From Oreocharis arfaki (Eukaryota > Chordata > Aves > Passeriformes > Paramythiidae): DNA of 64,000 nt. A program made the translations under genes and the position numbers. Below, piece by piece: positions 27,484-40,299 of this stretch; positions within the stretch are counted from its first letter, which is position 1, and each line of letters begins with the position of its first letter. Where the stretch lies: contig VZRR01007614.1 in the NCBI GenBank assembly GCA_013398015.1, positions 62,001-126,000 of the forward strand, written 5' to 3'. The notes beneath the pieces were generated by a model that ran no database searches, was not told where the DNA came from, and saw only the letters and a program-made list of their open reading frames with translations.

Positions 27484-27652
27484 CACAGAATCATAGAATG
27501 TCTACGTTGGAAGGGGCCTTAGAGATCATCCCCTAGCCGTGGGCAGGGACACTTTCCACTAAACCAGGTGGCTCAAAGCCCTATCCAACCTCTCCTTGAA
27601 CACTTCCAGGGATGGAGCGGCCACAACTTTTCTGGGCAGCCTTTTCCACCAT
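27484..27652 (-). mobile_element. CR1 LINE 3' end fragment
   Basis: Read on the minus strand, this matches the familiar avian CR1 tail: a segment around a 'gcccag...aagttgtgg' core, then 'atccctggaagtgttcaagg', 'gctttgagccacctgg', 'tagtggaaagtgtccctgcc' and 'aaggccccttccaacg', ending in two octamer repeats of the attctatg/attctgtg type (27484-27499 as read on +). Only about 170 bp of the 3' end is present, which is usual for CR1 because reverse transcription stops early. No reverse transcriptase or endonuclease coding remains. The insertion abuts the right edge of the CpG island. Confidence 0.92.
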
Positions 27653-29000
27653 CTTAGCACATCTGAAGGCACTTTGCTACATCCATCAGTTCATGTGCAA
27701 CACCTTCAATCTTGTTTACTGTACTGCCTTAGATCCCTGATCTGCCCTCAGACAGATCCATGCAGCAGCTGGTGCAGCAACTGGGCTTTGGACTGCTATG
27801 TGAATACCTGATGATGGAATTGGAGTTTGTCATCAGTAAAATACAGTATCAAACTCATACTTGCCCCAGATGCTGATCTTTTATTAATTTCTTCAATACA
27901 GAGAGAGAAAAAAATGCAACCGAGTTCTTTTAAAGATATCTCTGGAGCCTGAGTTAGAGAAATGGCCTTAGGTGGAATTTTTTTTCGCATTTTTTATTTT
28001 TAACGTGGACATTTACTACAAAGAGAGAAAGAAAATGTGCTGTTTAATCTTTCTTCAATCTCTTCCTGGTTTATTTTCCATACATATGATCTCTTCTGTT
28101 TTCTGGTAATAATCACCTAAACAACTGATTAACAGATTATCAGCCTGCACTGTTCCTATCTGCAGGATTCGACGCAAAGGAAAAGTGGAGAAATTCACAC
28201 TGAATATTTTTCTTTCATACCTCTGTACTACACTGTCCCAACAAAGAAAATGGGGTTGTAGCAGCACACACACTTCTTTCTTTCGAGGTGTCCCTCGACA
28301 CTTACACAAATCTCCCAGAGCTCTCCCTGCACCTTTTTTCAATTAAATGGCTTTTCTTAACTTAATCTGGGACTGTTTAATTAGAGCTGGTTGGAAGTTT
28401 TTCCGAACAAAGCGAGGTTATTCAGCAGCTTTGAAACCCACTGATTTATCAGGAGAGAAAGACTTATCTTTCAATTAACTTCCTTCACCTGAGGATTGCC
28501 AGGAGCTCAGGTTTCTCAGCTCAGTGACAAGATTCCATTTGAATGACTGTGGGGCTGGAGACCTTAGGGATTTTTGTTTTTTTCACCATAGGGCCAGGAG
28601 CCAATGCAATTCTCCAGTGTGTGCAGCTATGGGACACTGCAGATGCCAGAAATTATTGGCTATTTTGGTTTCAGACTCTATGGGTTTATGTCATGAAACT
28701 CTCCAAACTGCCATCCCCATTTCAGTATTTCACTTTAGACACCACATTTCAATGTTCATGCTTTTAGTTTGGAAGGAAGGGTTTCTAGAAAACATTTTCC
28801 CATGATAGAATGAATTACTGATCATCATTAGCAATGAAACCTACCAGGAGAGGATAACAAGCTTCGCTGGTCGGAGGAGGCACTTGGTAAATCCAGACTG
28901 CCACTAAGAAAATAATGACTTAACAGATCATCCTACCATTTAGGCTGGGGAGATCTGGTTTTAATCTGGTTTGAAATCAGTTGGAATCCTGGCAACCATG

Positions 29001-29035
<35 letters not shown>

Positions 29036-32000
29036 TCTCTTTACATTGATTTCAGTAGCATGAGGGCTTTGTCCAGGATGGCTTGCTAAGATAGACACAG
29101 CAGTTTAAACATAGATTGGAGCTGTGTCTAGATTCCACTCTGTGAATGTTCATAACTTATGCAAGCAAGAAGTCAACCTTGATAGCCTTATAATTTGTTA
29201 ATTATATAAGTTGCCACAGCTACGTGGTTTGCCAATGGAGAAATTGACATCTCTTCCTGTTTTAACATATTTACAGATTTTACTGGTACCATTGTTTCAC
29301 AGTTGTTTTTTTTTTTTACCTTGAAGTGATGACAGTTTTTTTGTCTACTGTGAATACAGATATATGCATTTCTGGGAAAAAGAAATGTGATTGTCTATGT
29401 ACTCCAGTTCAGAAAAAGGAATTCAAACTCTTCTTTATGCTTGGTATTACATCATTTGAAAGAGCACACTATCTCAAGATCTTCTGAGGACAGAAACTGC
29501 ATCATAGTGGAAAGATTGAAATCTTAACTTTCATTAGCATAAAGATCCCATTTGCTGTCTTGGCAAAATCAACAGCTACTAGGCTTATAACCTATTCTCC
29601 TTGCAGAAGTAAATGCTATCATGTGTAACTTCAGTACCAAAGGTAAAAAAATGCCATCTGTAGGAGGTCATTATTTAACAGAAATGTATCTCCATTCTGT
29701 TGTGCTAAGAAACCTTTAATGGAAAAGACACTGAAGTAGGACACAGAGGTTAAAGTGAAGTCATTCACATTTTATTTTGTTTGTACTCAAAATTGGTTGC
29801 AGCCTTTGCTTTCTGCTGTGATTTGTCTCTAATCAGCATTCCCACTGTTCTGAAAAATTGATTTGAATTCTAAGTTGATACGGGAGATGCATATAAACAG
29901 ATCTCCGCTCCCCTCCTGTGAGGGCAATTTATGCAAAATAAGTTTAGGGGCTCTGGGATTTAAAGTTTACTGACTTTTGTCTCTAGGAACTGGAGTGCCA
30001 CTTTGCACATCATGAACATTGTGTGTGAATTACCTGCCTTAAGGGGGATTGTTAGCACATGAATCAAAAGTGGCTGACTAATGTAGAACATCTCAAACAA
30101 AAGGATTAGACAATAGCTGAGACGCACCAAGATGCATTTTAAATCAGTTCAAGTTAAATTAGGTGCTTTTTAGTCTAATACTGCTCTTAAGTATAATGTT
30201 GAACACTAGCTGTGAGAATAGCCTGATCTGTGTATGCTTGTTTTGCTACAGAGAAGAGGCCATCTATTTATTTTCTCCTTAAAAGCAGTGTACTGCCTTT
30301 ACCCATGGAAATGGTACTTGCTCAGCTGTATGTGCTTCATTCATAAAGGAAGAGCACTCTATTCCTCCATGCCACACAGTCCACAGTGATTTTCCTTTGA
30401 TTATGTGTATAACACTCTGGGGAGTGAGACGATTGTGCACACATATTTTCTTGTATTTTTATATTGAAAAAGAGTGGGGTTTTTTTCAGATGCTCCAGAG
30501 TTACATTCTGCTCCTACTTAGAAACGTTTGCAGCAGCAGGCTCAGTATGATATTTGTCCTTGAGAATCGTGCTACAAAGGCACCCATACCTGAGCTCAGA
30601 TCCAACCTTCTGCTGCATCACATCACTTCCAAACTTTCCGTGAAAGTTTAAAGCATCAGTGGACTAAATGCTATTCAGCTTGGTGACAAATGAAGAAGAT
30701 TTTTTCATCTGGTGTAAGGAAAAAACCAGGCAGGTCTGCAGGATGCTTTCTGCTGTGGCCTCACTTGGCACACTAATCTTCTTGGTTTGCTGAATTCTCC
30801 CTTTGGGTGTAAAGAGGCCTAGCGTGCTTTGGGTGTAAGGGCGTAACATGCTGCCTCCCTGCATCTCCAAACCAGGCACTATGGGAGTCTGAGAGAGATT
30901 AAATTGAGTGGTTTTGACCAATTCTGATCCTACTGAAATGGGAGCTTGATCAGAATTTGGTCCTTAAGTGTAGTGAAGGTGCAGTGTTTACTGCAAAGAG
31001 GGTGTCCCATGCTGGTTGTTAAAAAGGACTGGTGGGTTGATGTTCAACAGATGCCAGTTGCCCGCCACATTGCTCTATCACTCCCCTCCTCTGCAGCACT
31101 GGGAGGGAGAAAATTATATGGAAAAAACTCATGGGTCAAGATAAAGACAGTTTAATAATGCAAAAACAAAGGCCATGCACAAGAAGCAAAGGAAAACAAA
31201 AGATTTATTCTCTATTTCCCATCAGTGTCCAGACACTTCCCAGGAAGCAGGGCTTCAGTGTGCCTAGCAGTTGCTCTGGCAGACAAACATCGTAATGACA
31301 AACGCCCTCCCTTTCCCCTCCTTTCTCTTGGCTTTTATTGCTGAGCAGACGCCATTTGGTATGGAATATCCCTTAGGTCAGTTGGGGTCAGCTGTCCTGG
31401 CTGTGTCCCTTCCCAACTTCTTGCCCGCTCCCAGCCCGCTGCAGGAGGCAGTTATAGCTGGAGAGGCAGCGCGGCTGCTGTGCGAGCACTGCTCTGCAGT
31501 TGCCAGCACACGGGTGTGTTCATCAACACCTCGCTAGCTCCTGATACAAAGCACGGCACTGTGAGGGCTGCTATGGGGAAAATGGGCTCCATCCAAGCAA
31601 GACCCAACACAACTGGGCAACAGTTTTACTCTGGGCAACAGCTTTTGGGACTAGAATGCTGAGCAACCAGACTAATGTTTTCAGCAAAGAACTAGCAATA
31701 CTTCTTATTTTAACTAGACTTGCATGAATGACTGGTCCTATTTGGAGGAAGACTGTGGCTGGCAATATTTTAAAGAAACAGGGAAAAATATTTTTGGATA
31801 TACATGAAACCAGAGATTTTCAGAGTGTTTCTCAGATAGGGAAGGTTTTTTTACAGGTTGGATAAGTATTTCATATTGTTCTGGGACATTTCTAAAGGGC
31901 ATGAAAGCAATGTAAAAATAAACTCATGCAGGATGACGAGCAGTATTCACAAAATTGAGGAGGGCATATCCCCTTTTGCACCCAGTGGTGCAAACTTTGA

Positions 32001-35000
32001 CTTTTTACATAAGAGACTCCAACTGCTCCATAATCCCCAGGTTTTCCTCTCAGAAAAAATGTCCTAAATGCCAGGCTGTCCAAAACATACCATATGGGCA
32101 GATCAAGTGAAACTCCTGCAATGGATGTTGCCTGAGAAAGTAGTTATGTTGGATTCAAGGCTGCTGAGCAACCTGTACGCCGTGGGGTGGGACAGGTAAA
32201 ACAGCAGACACTGTGGTGGCATGCACTGCCTCGTGTCCCTGCTCCACCACCAGCCCTGTCCTACTTCCTGTGTTCTGAGAGATGCAGAGCTCCCGGCCAC
32301 TTGAATGTATTGGTATTTGTGGTTAAGAAAATTCACTGTGGCTGCCATAGATGATACAAAGGAGCCTCTCTTGAATGCTGATGTGTCCAACCTCATGTGA
32401 CTCATGTAACGTCCACTGAGTAAGAAAACGGGTGATGATTATGGTCAGGGTTGGTGTCCAGGGTACTCATCTGAATTTTCCACTCTCTGCTTCCAAGTAT
32501 CTTCAAAGCAAAAAAATTGAACTTGTCCCACCTAGAATCAGTATCATTGTGAAGGAAGCCTATGATTCCAAGAGCCAGCTTTAAATAAGGTAGGAAAAGG
32601 AGTGGATATTTGTCTCCACGTAGTTGGTGTGGCATATGGTATTCTTTTTCCATTTTCTGTTGTTTCAGAAATTTTTTTCAAGACAGTTTGTAAGTCTTGC
32701 ATGAAAAGTCAAAGCAAAAAACTATTGCAAAACCACCAAAATAATCCTTTCTACATTTTATTTCAGGTGAAACTGTTGACTAAACTTGACTTGATGTTAC
32801 AAGTGTTTGCATTTTTCTGTGACTAAGTGATTTCTTGCACTGTCTGTGCTCAGCTCTGGCTTGAGCTCTGCTGTTAGTTCACCCTCCTTGTCTTCTGCTT
32901 TGGGAGCGTTTAAGATGCCTGCTGAGCCACAGCCTGCTTCACAGGGATGGGTGGACATACTAGCCATGCGGTTGCACAGACTTTTCCAGCAATATGGTTT
33001 CCTGAGGCTCTAAAGCAATGTGACTTCAGTCTTCCCCTTCCAAAACCCTCATCAAACAGCTGTTGTCTATATATATTCTACTCTGGCAAACATTTCAGTC
33101 GCTCTGTAATCTGTGGAAAATGTAACAATTGATCTCTGAGCAGTGTTGCTAAAAGCCACAGCTACTTTGTTTTCGCTTGGAGCGTGTAAATGGCTTTTTG
33201 ACAGGTTTGACTTCTGGGCAGTTCCTGGCTGAAAATGCTGTTATTAGCATTGATTTCCCTCCCAGCCTGACACAGGCAAGCCATCCTGGGATCGAACGGG
33301 CAGCCCACAACTATCAATATCCATTATTGGACTTCTTAGCTGGTGTGCACTGCTCCTCAGAATACTTGAAAGTGGAGCTGGGCCAGAGGCAGATCTTCAT
33401 CTTCAAAATGTAGGTCTTATGAGTACATATCTTGGGGACATTTTGAGCCATGAAGCAATGAAACTGCACTGCTTGCTTGCACCCTGGTGCTCTCCACCCA
33501 GGCTGAGATGTCGCATCTTGCTGGAGGATTTTTACATGTAAATCTGGGCTGCCCTGTGGATCCCCATCCTCTTCTCCTGCAAACCTGGCTTCTTATGAAA
33601 GCTCCCTCTGAAAGTGTGCACTCAGCTGGGAGAGGGTGTCTGTCTGCTTTTCCAACTTGCACACCTCAAAGCACGAGAGAGATGGATGATTTGGCCCTTG
33701 CCCTCTCAACATCTACAGTTTCAGAGAACCACAGGAGGTGTTTCCAGCTCTGCTGCCTGCACTCTTCATCTGACAAATGAGCAAGTTTTCTGCCTCACTC
33801 CCAGTGCTGCCACTTTTTCTGAACCACCCCACATGTGGGTTCTCCTTGTGTCACTCTCTGGTTTTGGCTGTTCCTCTGCCACTGTAGGTTTCTCTGCAAG
33901 TGAAGTGGCCGTTTCCTTGTGTGGGGTAGCTTTGCCACATGGAGACCCAGCAGGGCAGATATGCTCCCATGAATGCCCCCAAGAACTCAGCTGCCCACTG
34001 CACGGGGGTCTCAAGTGACCAAGCCAATGTGAGTGTGGAGAGCACTCAACACCTTCCAGGGCTTAGTGTGCACCATGGCTGTCTCCTGCCTCATCAAAAT
34101 GCCCTTAATTCTCAGCACAACAGTTCTCCAGTCCTCCAACCCCAAACCTGGCTGCCAGTATCTGACGAAAGATATGTGAATAGAGAAAGCCCATAGAAAT
34201 ATCTGCTCTAAGTAGTCTTCCAACTCTCAACAGTGTCCAGCCAAAGTACATCCTGAGCTGGAGATGGGGGCCTGTCAGCGATAGTGAATGCCTTTTTGCT
34301 GCCCCATGAAACAGCAGCCTAGGTGAAATGGCCAGGACGAGCCATAGCAAACCAACCAGAGCATGCCCGTCAGTGCCAAATTCTGTACCTAGCCCTACTG
34401 AACACACTGCTTGGCTTGGACACTGTCTCCTTGTACTTTACATCCAGATATCTGAACTATAGAAGCTGCTTCCTGTGCAACGTAGTGCTGTCCTCTTGAA
34501 AGAAACCTGGAACTGAGTTTCATATTTATTAGATCATCTTTAATTTGGGACATCAGTGGGAATTTTTTGTTTCTCCAACAGCTTTTTTCTGTATGAACTC
34601 TAGTTCCCCGTATTTCCCAGCTGAAACTCACATGTGCCTCTTTATTTAGTGCCATCAGTGGATATACTTAATGAGCAGAATCTTTCTGTTGGTTTGTGCT
34701 GGATATTTCTAATTGCCAAAGTCTCTTCTCAGTGGTCTCTAATTATCTGTTTTATATGGTCACCCTGTGACCCGGTGGCACAAGCCCATATCATACCACA
34801 AACTAGGGATCAGGCTGGGGATCATGCAAAGACACAAACATGCTGAGAGGAAAATGAGATGCCACCCATGTGTATTTGAACTCTAATTCCGTACCTTGAT
34901 ATTCCCATTGCCCTGTGTTGCAGGTCTTCATGGCAGGGATATTTCTAAATCCCGCAGTCCTGGTTCTGTTTTGCTTTATCTGTTGTAAAGCAAGAGTATT

Positions 35001-38000
35001 TTTGCTGTAGTTAGCCCCAAGATGTATAAACAAAACTGGGAAAAAAAGGAAGCAAGCCTTTAAATACTTGCGTATCTTTAATAATAGTGATTTTTGTAGT
35101 CAAAAAGATCTTGTCATTATCCATCTGCTGTGTTAGCTTTTATCTCAATTTATAGGTTGAGTTTTGCATAATCCTGATCGTAAGCCTGCTTCAGCAAGGC
35201 CCAAATAGTTGTTAATCATTTGTGCTTTGTATCAGACGGTTACTCCGCAATAAAGTATTTTCACTTCATTGTCTGCTGTTTTCCTCACCTCCATTTCTTC
35301 AGAAGACCAGGCGCCACTATCCTTCCTGCAGTCTTGCCTGTAACTGGTCACACTTGTGCATGTATGTTGTCTTCTGAAATGTCTGTTTAGAAAAGTCCTT
35401 CTCTAGCAGCAAGTGAACTTTGCAATACGCAGTTATGCTGCACACTGTATCTCCCCACTGCAAGTCATTCCACTCTAAAGCAAGAACAAACCAACTGAGA
35501 TGGTTGTTTCTGGCTGGCCTTGGGGTTATCGAGATCCTCAGGAACAATAACTTTCTGAAGTGCCAGACCTAGACTTCTGGTGAATGAGCAAACCAGCTCT
35601 GTGTCTGGGGTCCATCAGGGAGAGCAGTAACATTGAGCTGGTTTTGCAATGCAGCCAGCACTGGAACTGACAGCCTGAGGCTGGAAGGGCTCTGGGGAAG
35701 GTGTGTATATCCTCTTTGGGCTTTATCAGTCAGCTGAGATTTTCAGCAAGATGGATAAGAGGCAAAATCAATTAATCAGCTGTGGAATTCATACTGAGGA
35801 TGAGATGCGTTGAATCCCAGTCACAGTGGAAATTAAGGAACTGGTGGTGAGTGTCTTCATATAAACTAGATATATCACAACCTGCTTAGCAAAGCTGATT
35901 TCTTGAGAGCCCTTCCAGCCCTGAATTTTGACTGATCCTGGGAAAGTTGGTGCTTGTTTAAACTATGCCAAAAGGGATACAGGGAACATTAAGAGGCATG
36001 GCTACCGCTTGAGATGCTTCTACTGATTGTTTTGTAAGTCACATCTTTTGTGACTCAACTCAGAAATAAGCTGCATCTTTAAAAAGCCAACAAACAAAAA
36101 AAAATTGTCCCATAAAGTAGGAGCACGGATGGTCTGTTCTTGGAGATGAGTCCCAACACTACAGTCTAGTTTTCAAAGAAAAGTACTACCTATATTCATC
36201 CTTTGCTCGGATTAAGATACTGCTCATGAAATGGGAGCTAAGGTCAGCAGCCAAAAAATGTAGCTGCTTGGGCTTAGCATTTTAACTCTAGACTGTCAGT
36301 ACTGATTGCTTTTACAGATATATTATTAATGTTCAGGAAAAGAGGAATAGAATATAGCATACTCTTCCAAACATGCACACCCTTGTTATAAAAGCATATT
36401 ATGGGAGATACTTCTGCTTAGACTTGATTTACCAGAATGAGATTTTAATTTTAAGTGTCACAGACACTTACAGTGTATTTTGTGCCGGTTTGGGTTTATT
36501 TTCCTGGTTGCCATTTATTTCATAATATTGCCTGAAACTCCAAGACATAGCCAGACAGATCTGCTGAACACATGAATACTAAGGAAGTGGTTTCCCTAGT
36601 AACAATAACCATGTAACAGCTCTCACAACTTCCTGCCCTTCCTTACGGGATTTGTTTGTGTGTTTCTCACTGGGTTAGATAGAGGAGACACCAAAATTGA
36701 GGCTGGCTTAAAGGCATTCAAGATGAGCTTACTGAAAGTGGGGAGAGTAGAAAAAATGACTGCTGCATTTGCAAGTGGTGTCATTACAGAGTCTGGCTTT
36801 GGTTTGTCTTATGGGAATAATCCCGGGGGCATGCTCTAGCTGTCTCAGAGCATGGGCTGAACAGACTCTACTACAATTCAGATTCTTACTTCAGAATATT
36901 TTTTTATAAATTATTTTTGGTTTGGTTTTTTTTACAAATGTAACTATTGTCCTAATGGATTAAGTGCAGCCTTGAGTCAGTAATCAATTAATGGAAAGCA
37001 GAGTGGGGCAACAAATACAGACCTTAAGTATGCAGCCTCACTGCAGGACTTACTGCTAGCACTTTAGAGAAGGTGAATTAAGCAGCACTTGGGAACATGT
37101 TCTTCTGGGTTCAGACTGCTAGCAGGGGGTTGTCTGGCTGGCATGCTCTTGCTGTGGAAGAAGAGGGGAGATTCATTCTCTAACACATTGCAAAATATTC
37201 CTCAAATAAAGTAACTATACTGTTATTCAGGTGGAGGATTCTGGTAGGCATTTTATGTATGATCATTAAATCAGGTTATCTTTTTAGTCTTCTAATCAAC
37301 TGGTCTATTTACAGCTCACTCTTATCCAGGTGAAGAAATCTGCTGTACTAAACCCAGGTATTAAATCTGCTTCTTCAGGCATTGGAAAACTGAATTCCTG
37401 GATTTCATTAGCCATTGTTCATATATGTATATTGAATGTTGTGGCCACTTACGTGTCATTTTTTACATCAAAAATTACTTTTGCTGAAAATTAAAGGTTA
37501 GAATTATCTGTCAGTTCTCCGTAAAGCTGCGTCTTAAGATGGATCTGTTCTTGGACAAGCTGAAATGATTTTGTATGTTGCTAGAAGGAAGAACTGATAA
37601 GGGCCAAACTGCAATCAGCTGTGAGTTTACTGTTAAGTTAATAAGCATGAACAGACACTGTGCAGAGATCGGCCATGCTTTCCTCTTTCAAGATCTTTGA
37701 CCACAATGAAATCATGACATTATCTTAAAGCTGACACATGTAACTCTAATCATACAGATATTTAAAGCTAGAAATGATAAGCTTGATCCTGAGAGATGCT
37801 GGGTACACCCATCCTCGCTGCTTTTAATGGCAATTCTAGGTGTTCAGAGCCTTTGGATCAGATTAAGATCATCTCAACAAATCACAGTGAGGAAGACAGA
37901 GAGGAAATGGCTATCAGAAAACCAAAGATGGGCTAAGATTTTATCCTTATCACACTGAGATGAGGAGCCTCAGAGCAATATACTGATTCTTTTCTCAGGC

Positions 38001-40299
38001 TATATCAAATATCAGGACTGGCCAGTGTTCTTTAATTCAGGGCAGCTATAGAAATAAGCATGAGCACATTTGTAATTAGCACTTACACTCTCCCAGCACG
38101 TAGAACTCCCACTATCACAACACTGTCTTTACAGGTACCATATTTTAGGCATTTTAAGCAGTTTAACTGGGGTCTTCTGTAAACCAGCTGTGTTGGAATT
38201 GTTATCACCCAAAATCCACATCAAACCTGTGTGCAATATGATCTTGGCAGAGAACAATACTGTTTTGTGCTCCCAGGATCACTGACAGTAATGAAATAAT
38301 GTTGTCTTCCAAGTTGAACATTCATTAAGTCCAGTCATGTGATAGCACATTACATTCTTAGATAGTAAGAAGGAAAGAGTTAGTAAAATCTACTTTTTGA
38401 TTTTACAATTTCCCTGAAGGAACAGTCTTCCAAATTACTGTACACTTTTGAGACTTTTTTCTGTGTTTCTGTTTGCAGAATAAACTTTGTAATTAACACT
38501 GACTAACTTAATAAAACCAGCAGGTTTACGTGTCTAATGACATGTGCACATCAGCAGCAATCCTATAAACACATATGCAGATGTGTGCATTAATTCAGAT
38601 GAGTATGGGAGCATGGCTGTATTCAATTCTGAAAATAATAATCCAGCTCCTAATTATGTACATGGTTGGCTATGCTGATTTAAGGCAGTATATTCATTCC
38701 GTTTTCTAACTGTACATCAATGGACCTAAAGACTATAAATTGCCGAAGTTGAATTAGATGTGTAACAGAAAATTTAATACATTTACCATTTTCTCAAATA
38801 CCAAAACATTCTTGTTTTCACAGGGGTGTAATGTGGACCTTACATAGTAACAAGAGCTATGAGTCATCTGAAAATATGTGATATCCTTTGCATATCACAG
38901 ATACTTTTCTCATGAATAAGGAACTTTTCACTGTAGGAAGACTTTTATATGACTCCTGCTTGTTTCTCAGTCTATTTCCAGGCTAAATTTACTGTAAAGA
39001 GAGAGGTTTTGCATCTGCCTTTGTCAGTTCTCCAGTGTATTGAGGTCAGCTTCCATTCTCCTTGGCTCTGATGCCTGCCTGTATAAACAGAAATTCCATT
39101 TCCATCCTATTATTTTTCTAATCAAGGGTTTGTCATGCAAAAGAAGATCTGAGGTGACTGTATTTTCCATTATGCAAAACATTCCATTATGATAATATCT
39201 TCAGGATAGTCTTATAAAGGTGCCCTGCCCAAAGACATCACAAATGAGAGCACTGAAATGGTAGACAAATCCTGCATAATTTGCCCTCTCATTTAACATT
39301 CAGGCCACAGAGTTCACCCTAATTTGCCATACACATTTCCTCTGACATCCTCGATCTGTACATATGGTAAAAATAAGAATTGGCAGCTTTCACTGAATAG
39401 ACTTCTGTTAAGTGCTTATCAAAAGAAGAAGAAGAAAGGGGTTGTAATATGCAGTCATATTTAGTACAGCCTTCTTTTTCTTTTGCTTTCTCTGCTAAAC
39501 TCACACTTAGTAAAATCTACAGTCAATGAAATTTACCTTTTGAGCTCAAGTTGTTTCCATTCAGAACAAAGTAAAAAATATGCTAGCAAAGAAAACCTGA
39601 TATTTCTTAGAAATTCTCTTTTCTTTCTTATGCCAAATCCCAACGGGCAGGGCTCCACAGAAAGGGAGTTTATTTTCTAAATCCTTTGAACACAAAGCTC
39701 TCACAGTTTCTAGGACAAGATGTTTTCCTAGACCATCTCAATATTGTACCTTTGTATTATTAATAGTTTCGTCATACAGATGAATACACACATTTATTGT
39801 ATATATTTAATTTCCATTAGATGTCATTTCAATTATTCAAATATGAATTGGCTTGCAAACAGACTCCTGTGAAGACTTGTGTCTGAATCTTGGCAAGCAC
39901 ATCATATTTCTGCAGTTTCTGTGTATTTGATTTATCTGTTCTCTCTTGTTACTGTGCAAATGTGTGTTTTGTATGTGCATGTGTGCTAAATGCCTAGGTA
40001 AGTGAATCCACACTGACTCCTTTGTTTGAAAAAACTTCTGGATTTGTGGGGCATTCTAACAAGTTTTTAATGGTTATGATTATTTATGACTATTTCTGCA
40101 GCCAGACAGATAAATTTTAGGGCTGTAGAAAACTTAGGCATTTTAATTATAATCCAAAACAGATAAATGGTCGTTTTCTTCTCTGGCTTTCTAGAGTGTC
40201 CTTGCTGATCTGGGGAACACTATGCCATTGCTGGTCTTTCCTGTTCAGGGATTATTCCACTATTAAACAAAGCTTAATTTAATGCACTATCTAGTCATG
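27653..40299. other. Intergenic DNA, no gene seen
   Basis: No exon or RNA gene is recognised on either strand. Several overlapping open frames at 33400-34400 reflect locally higher GC (about half) and do not resemble known proteins. A 32-base T run lies at 29003-29034. The block 28360-28520 has ATTA cores and a CTTTGAA TCF/LEF-type site, and could be regulatory. A 12-base unit ctttgggtgtaa is repeated at 30801-30812 and 30827-30838. Confidence 0.6.
29003..29034. repeat. 32-base poly(T) run
   Basis: An uninterrupted run of 32 T. It may be slippage expansion, or the poly(A) tail of a minus-strand retrocopy. I see no AATAAA in the 30 bases preceding the tail on the minus strand and no recognisable parent gene, so the retrocopy reading is weak. 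Confidence 0.9.

Noticed and set aside
33614..34018. 134-codon open frame with overlapping frames on both strands
   Set aside because: Higher local GC lengthens frames in all phases. The predicted proteins have no domain or signal.
35905..35940. Possible second CR1 tail (gcccttccagccctga)
   Set aside because: Only a short stretch resembles CR1, and no terminal octamers or further body sequence are present.
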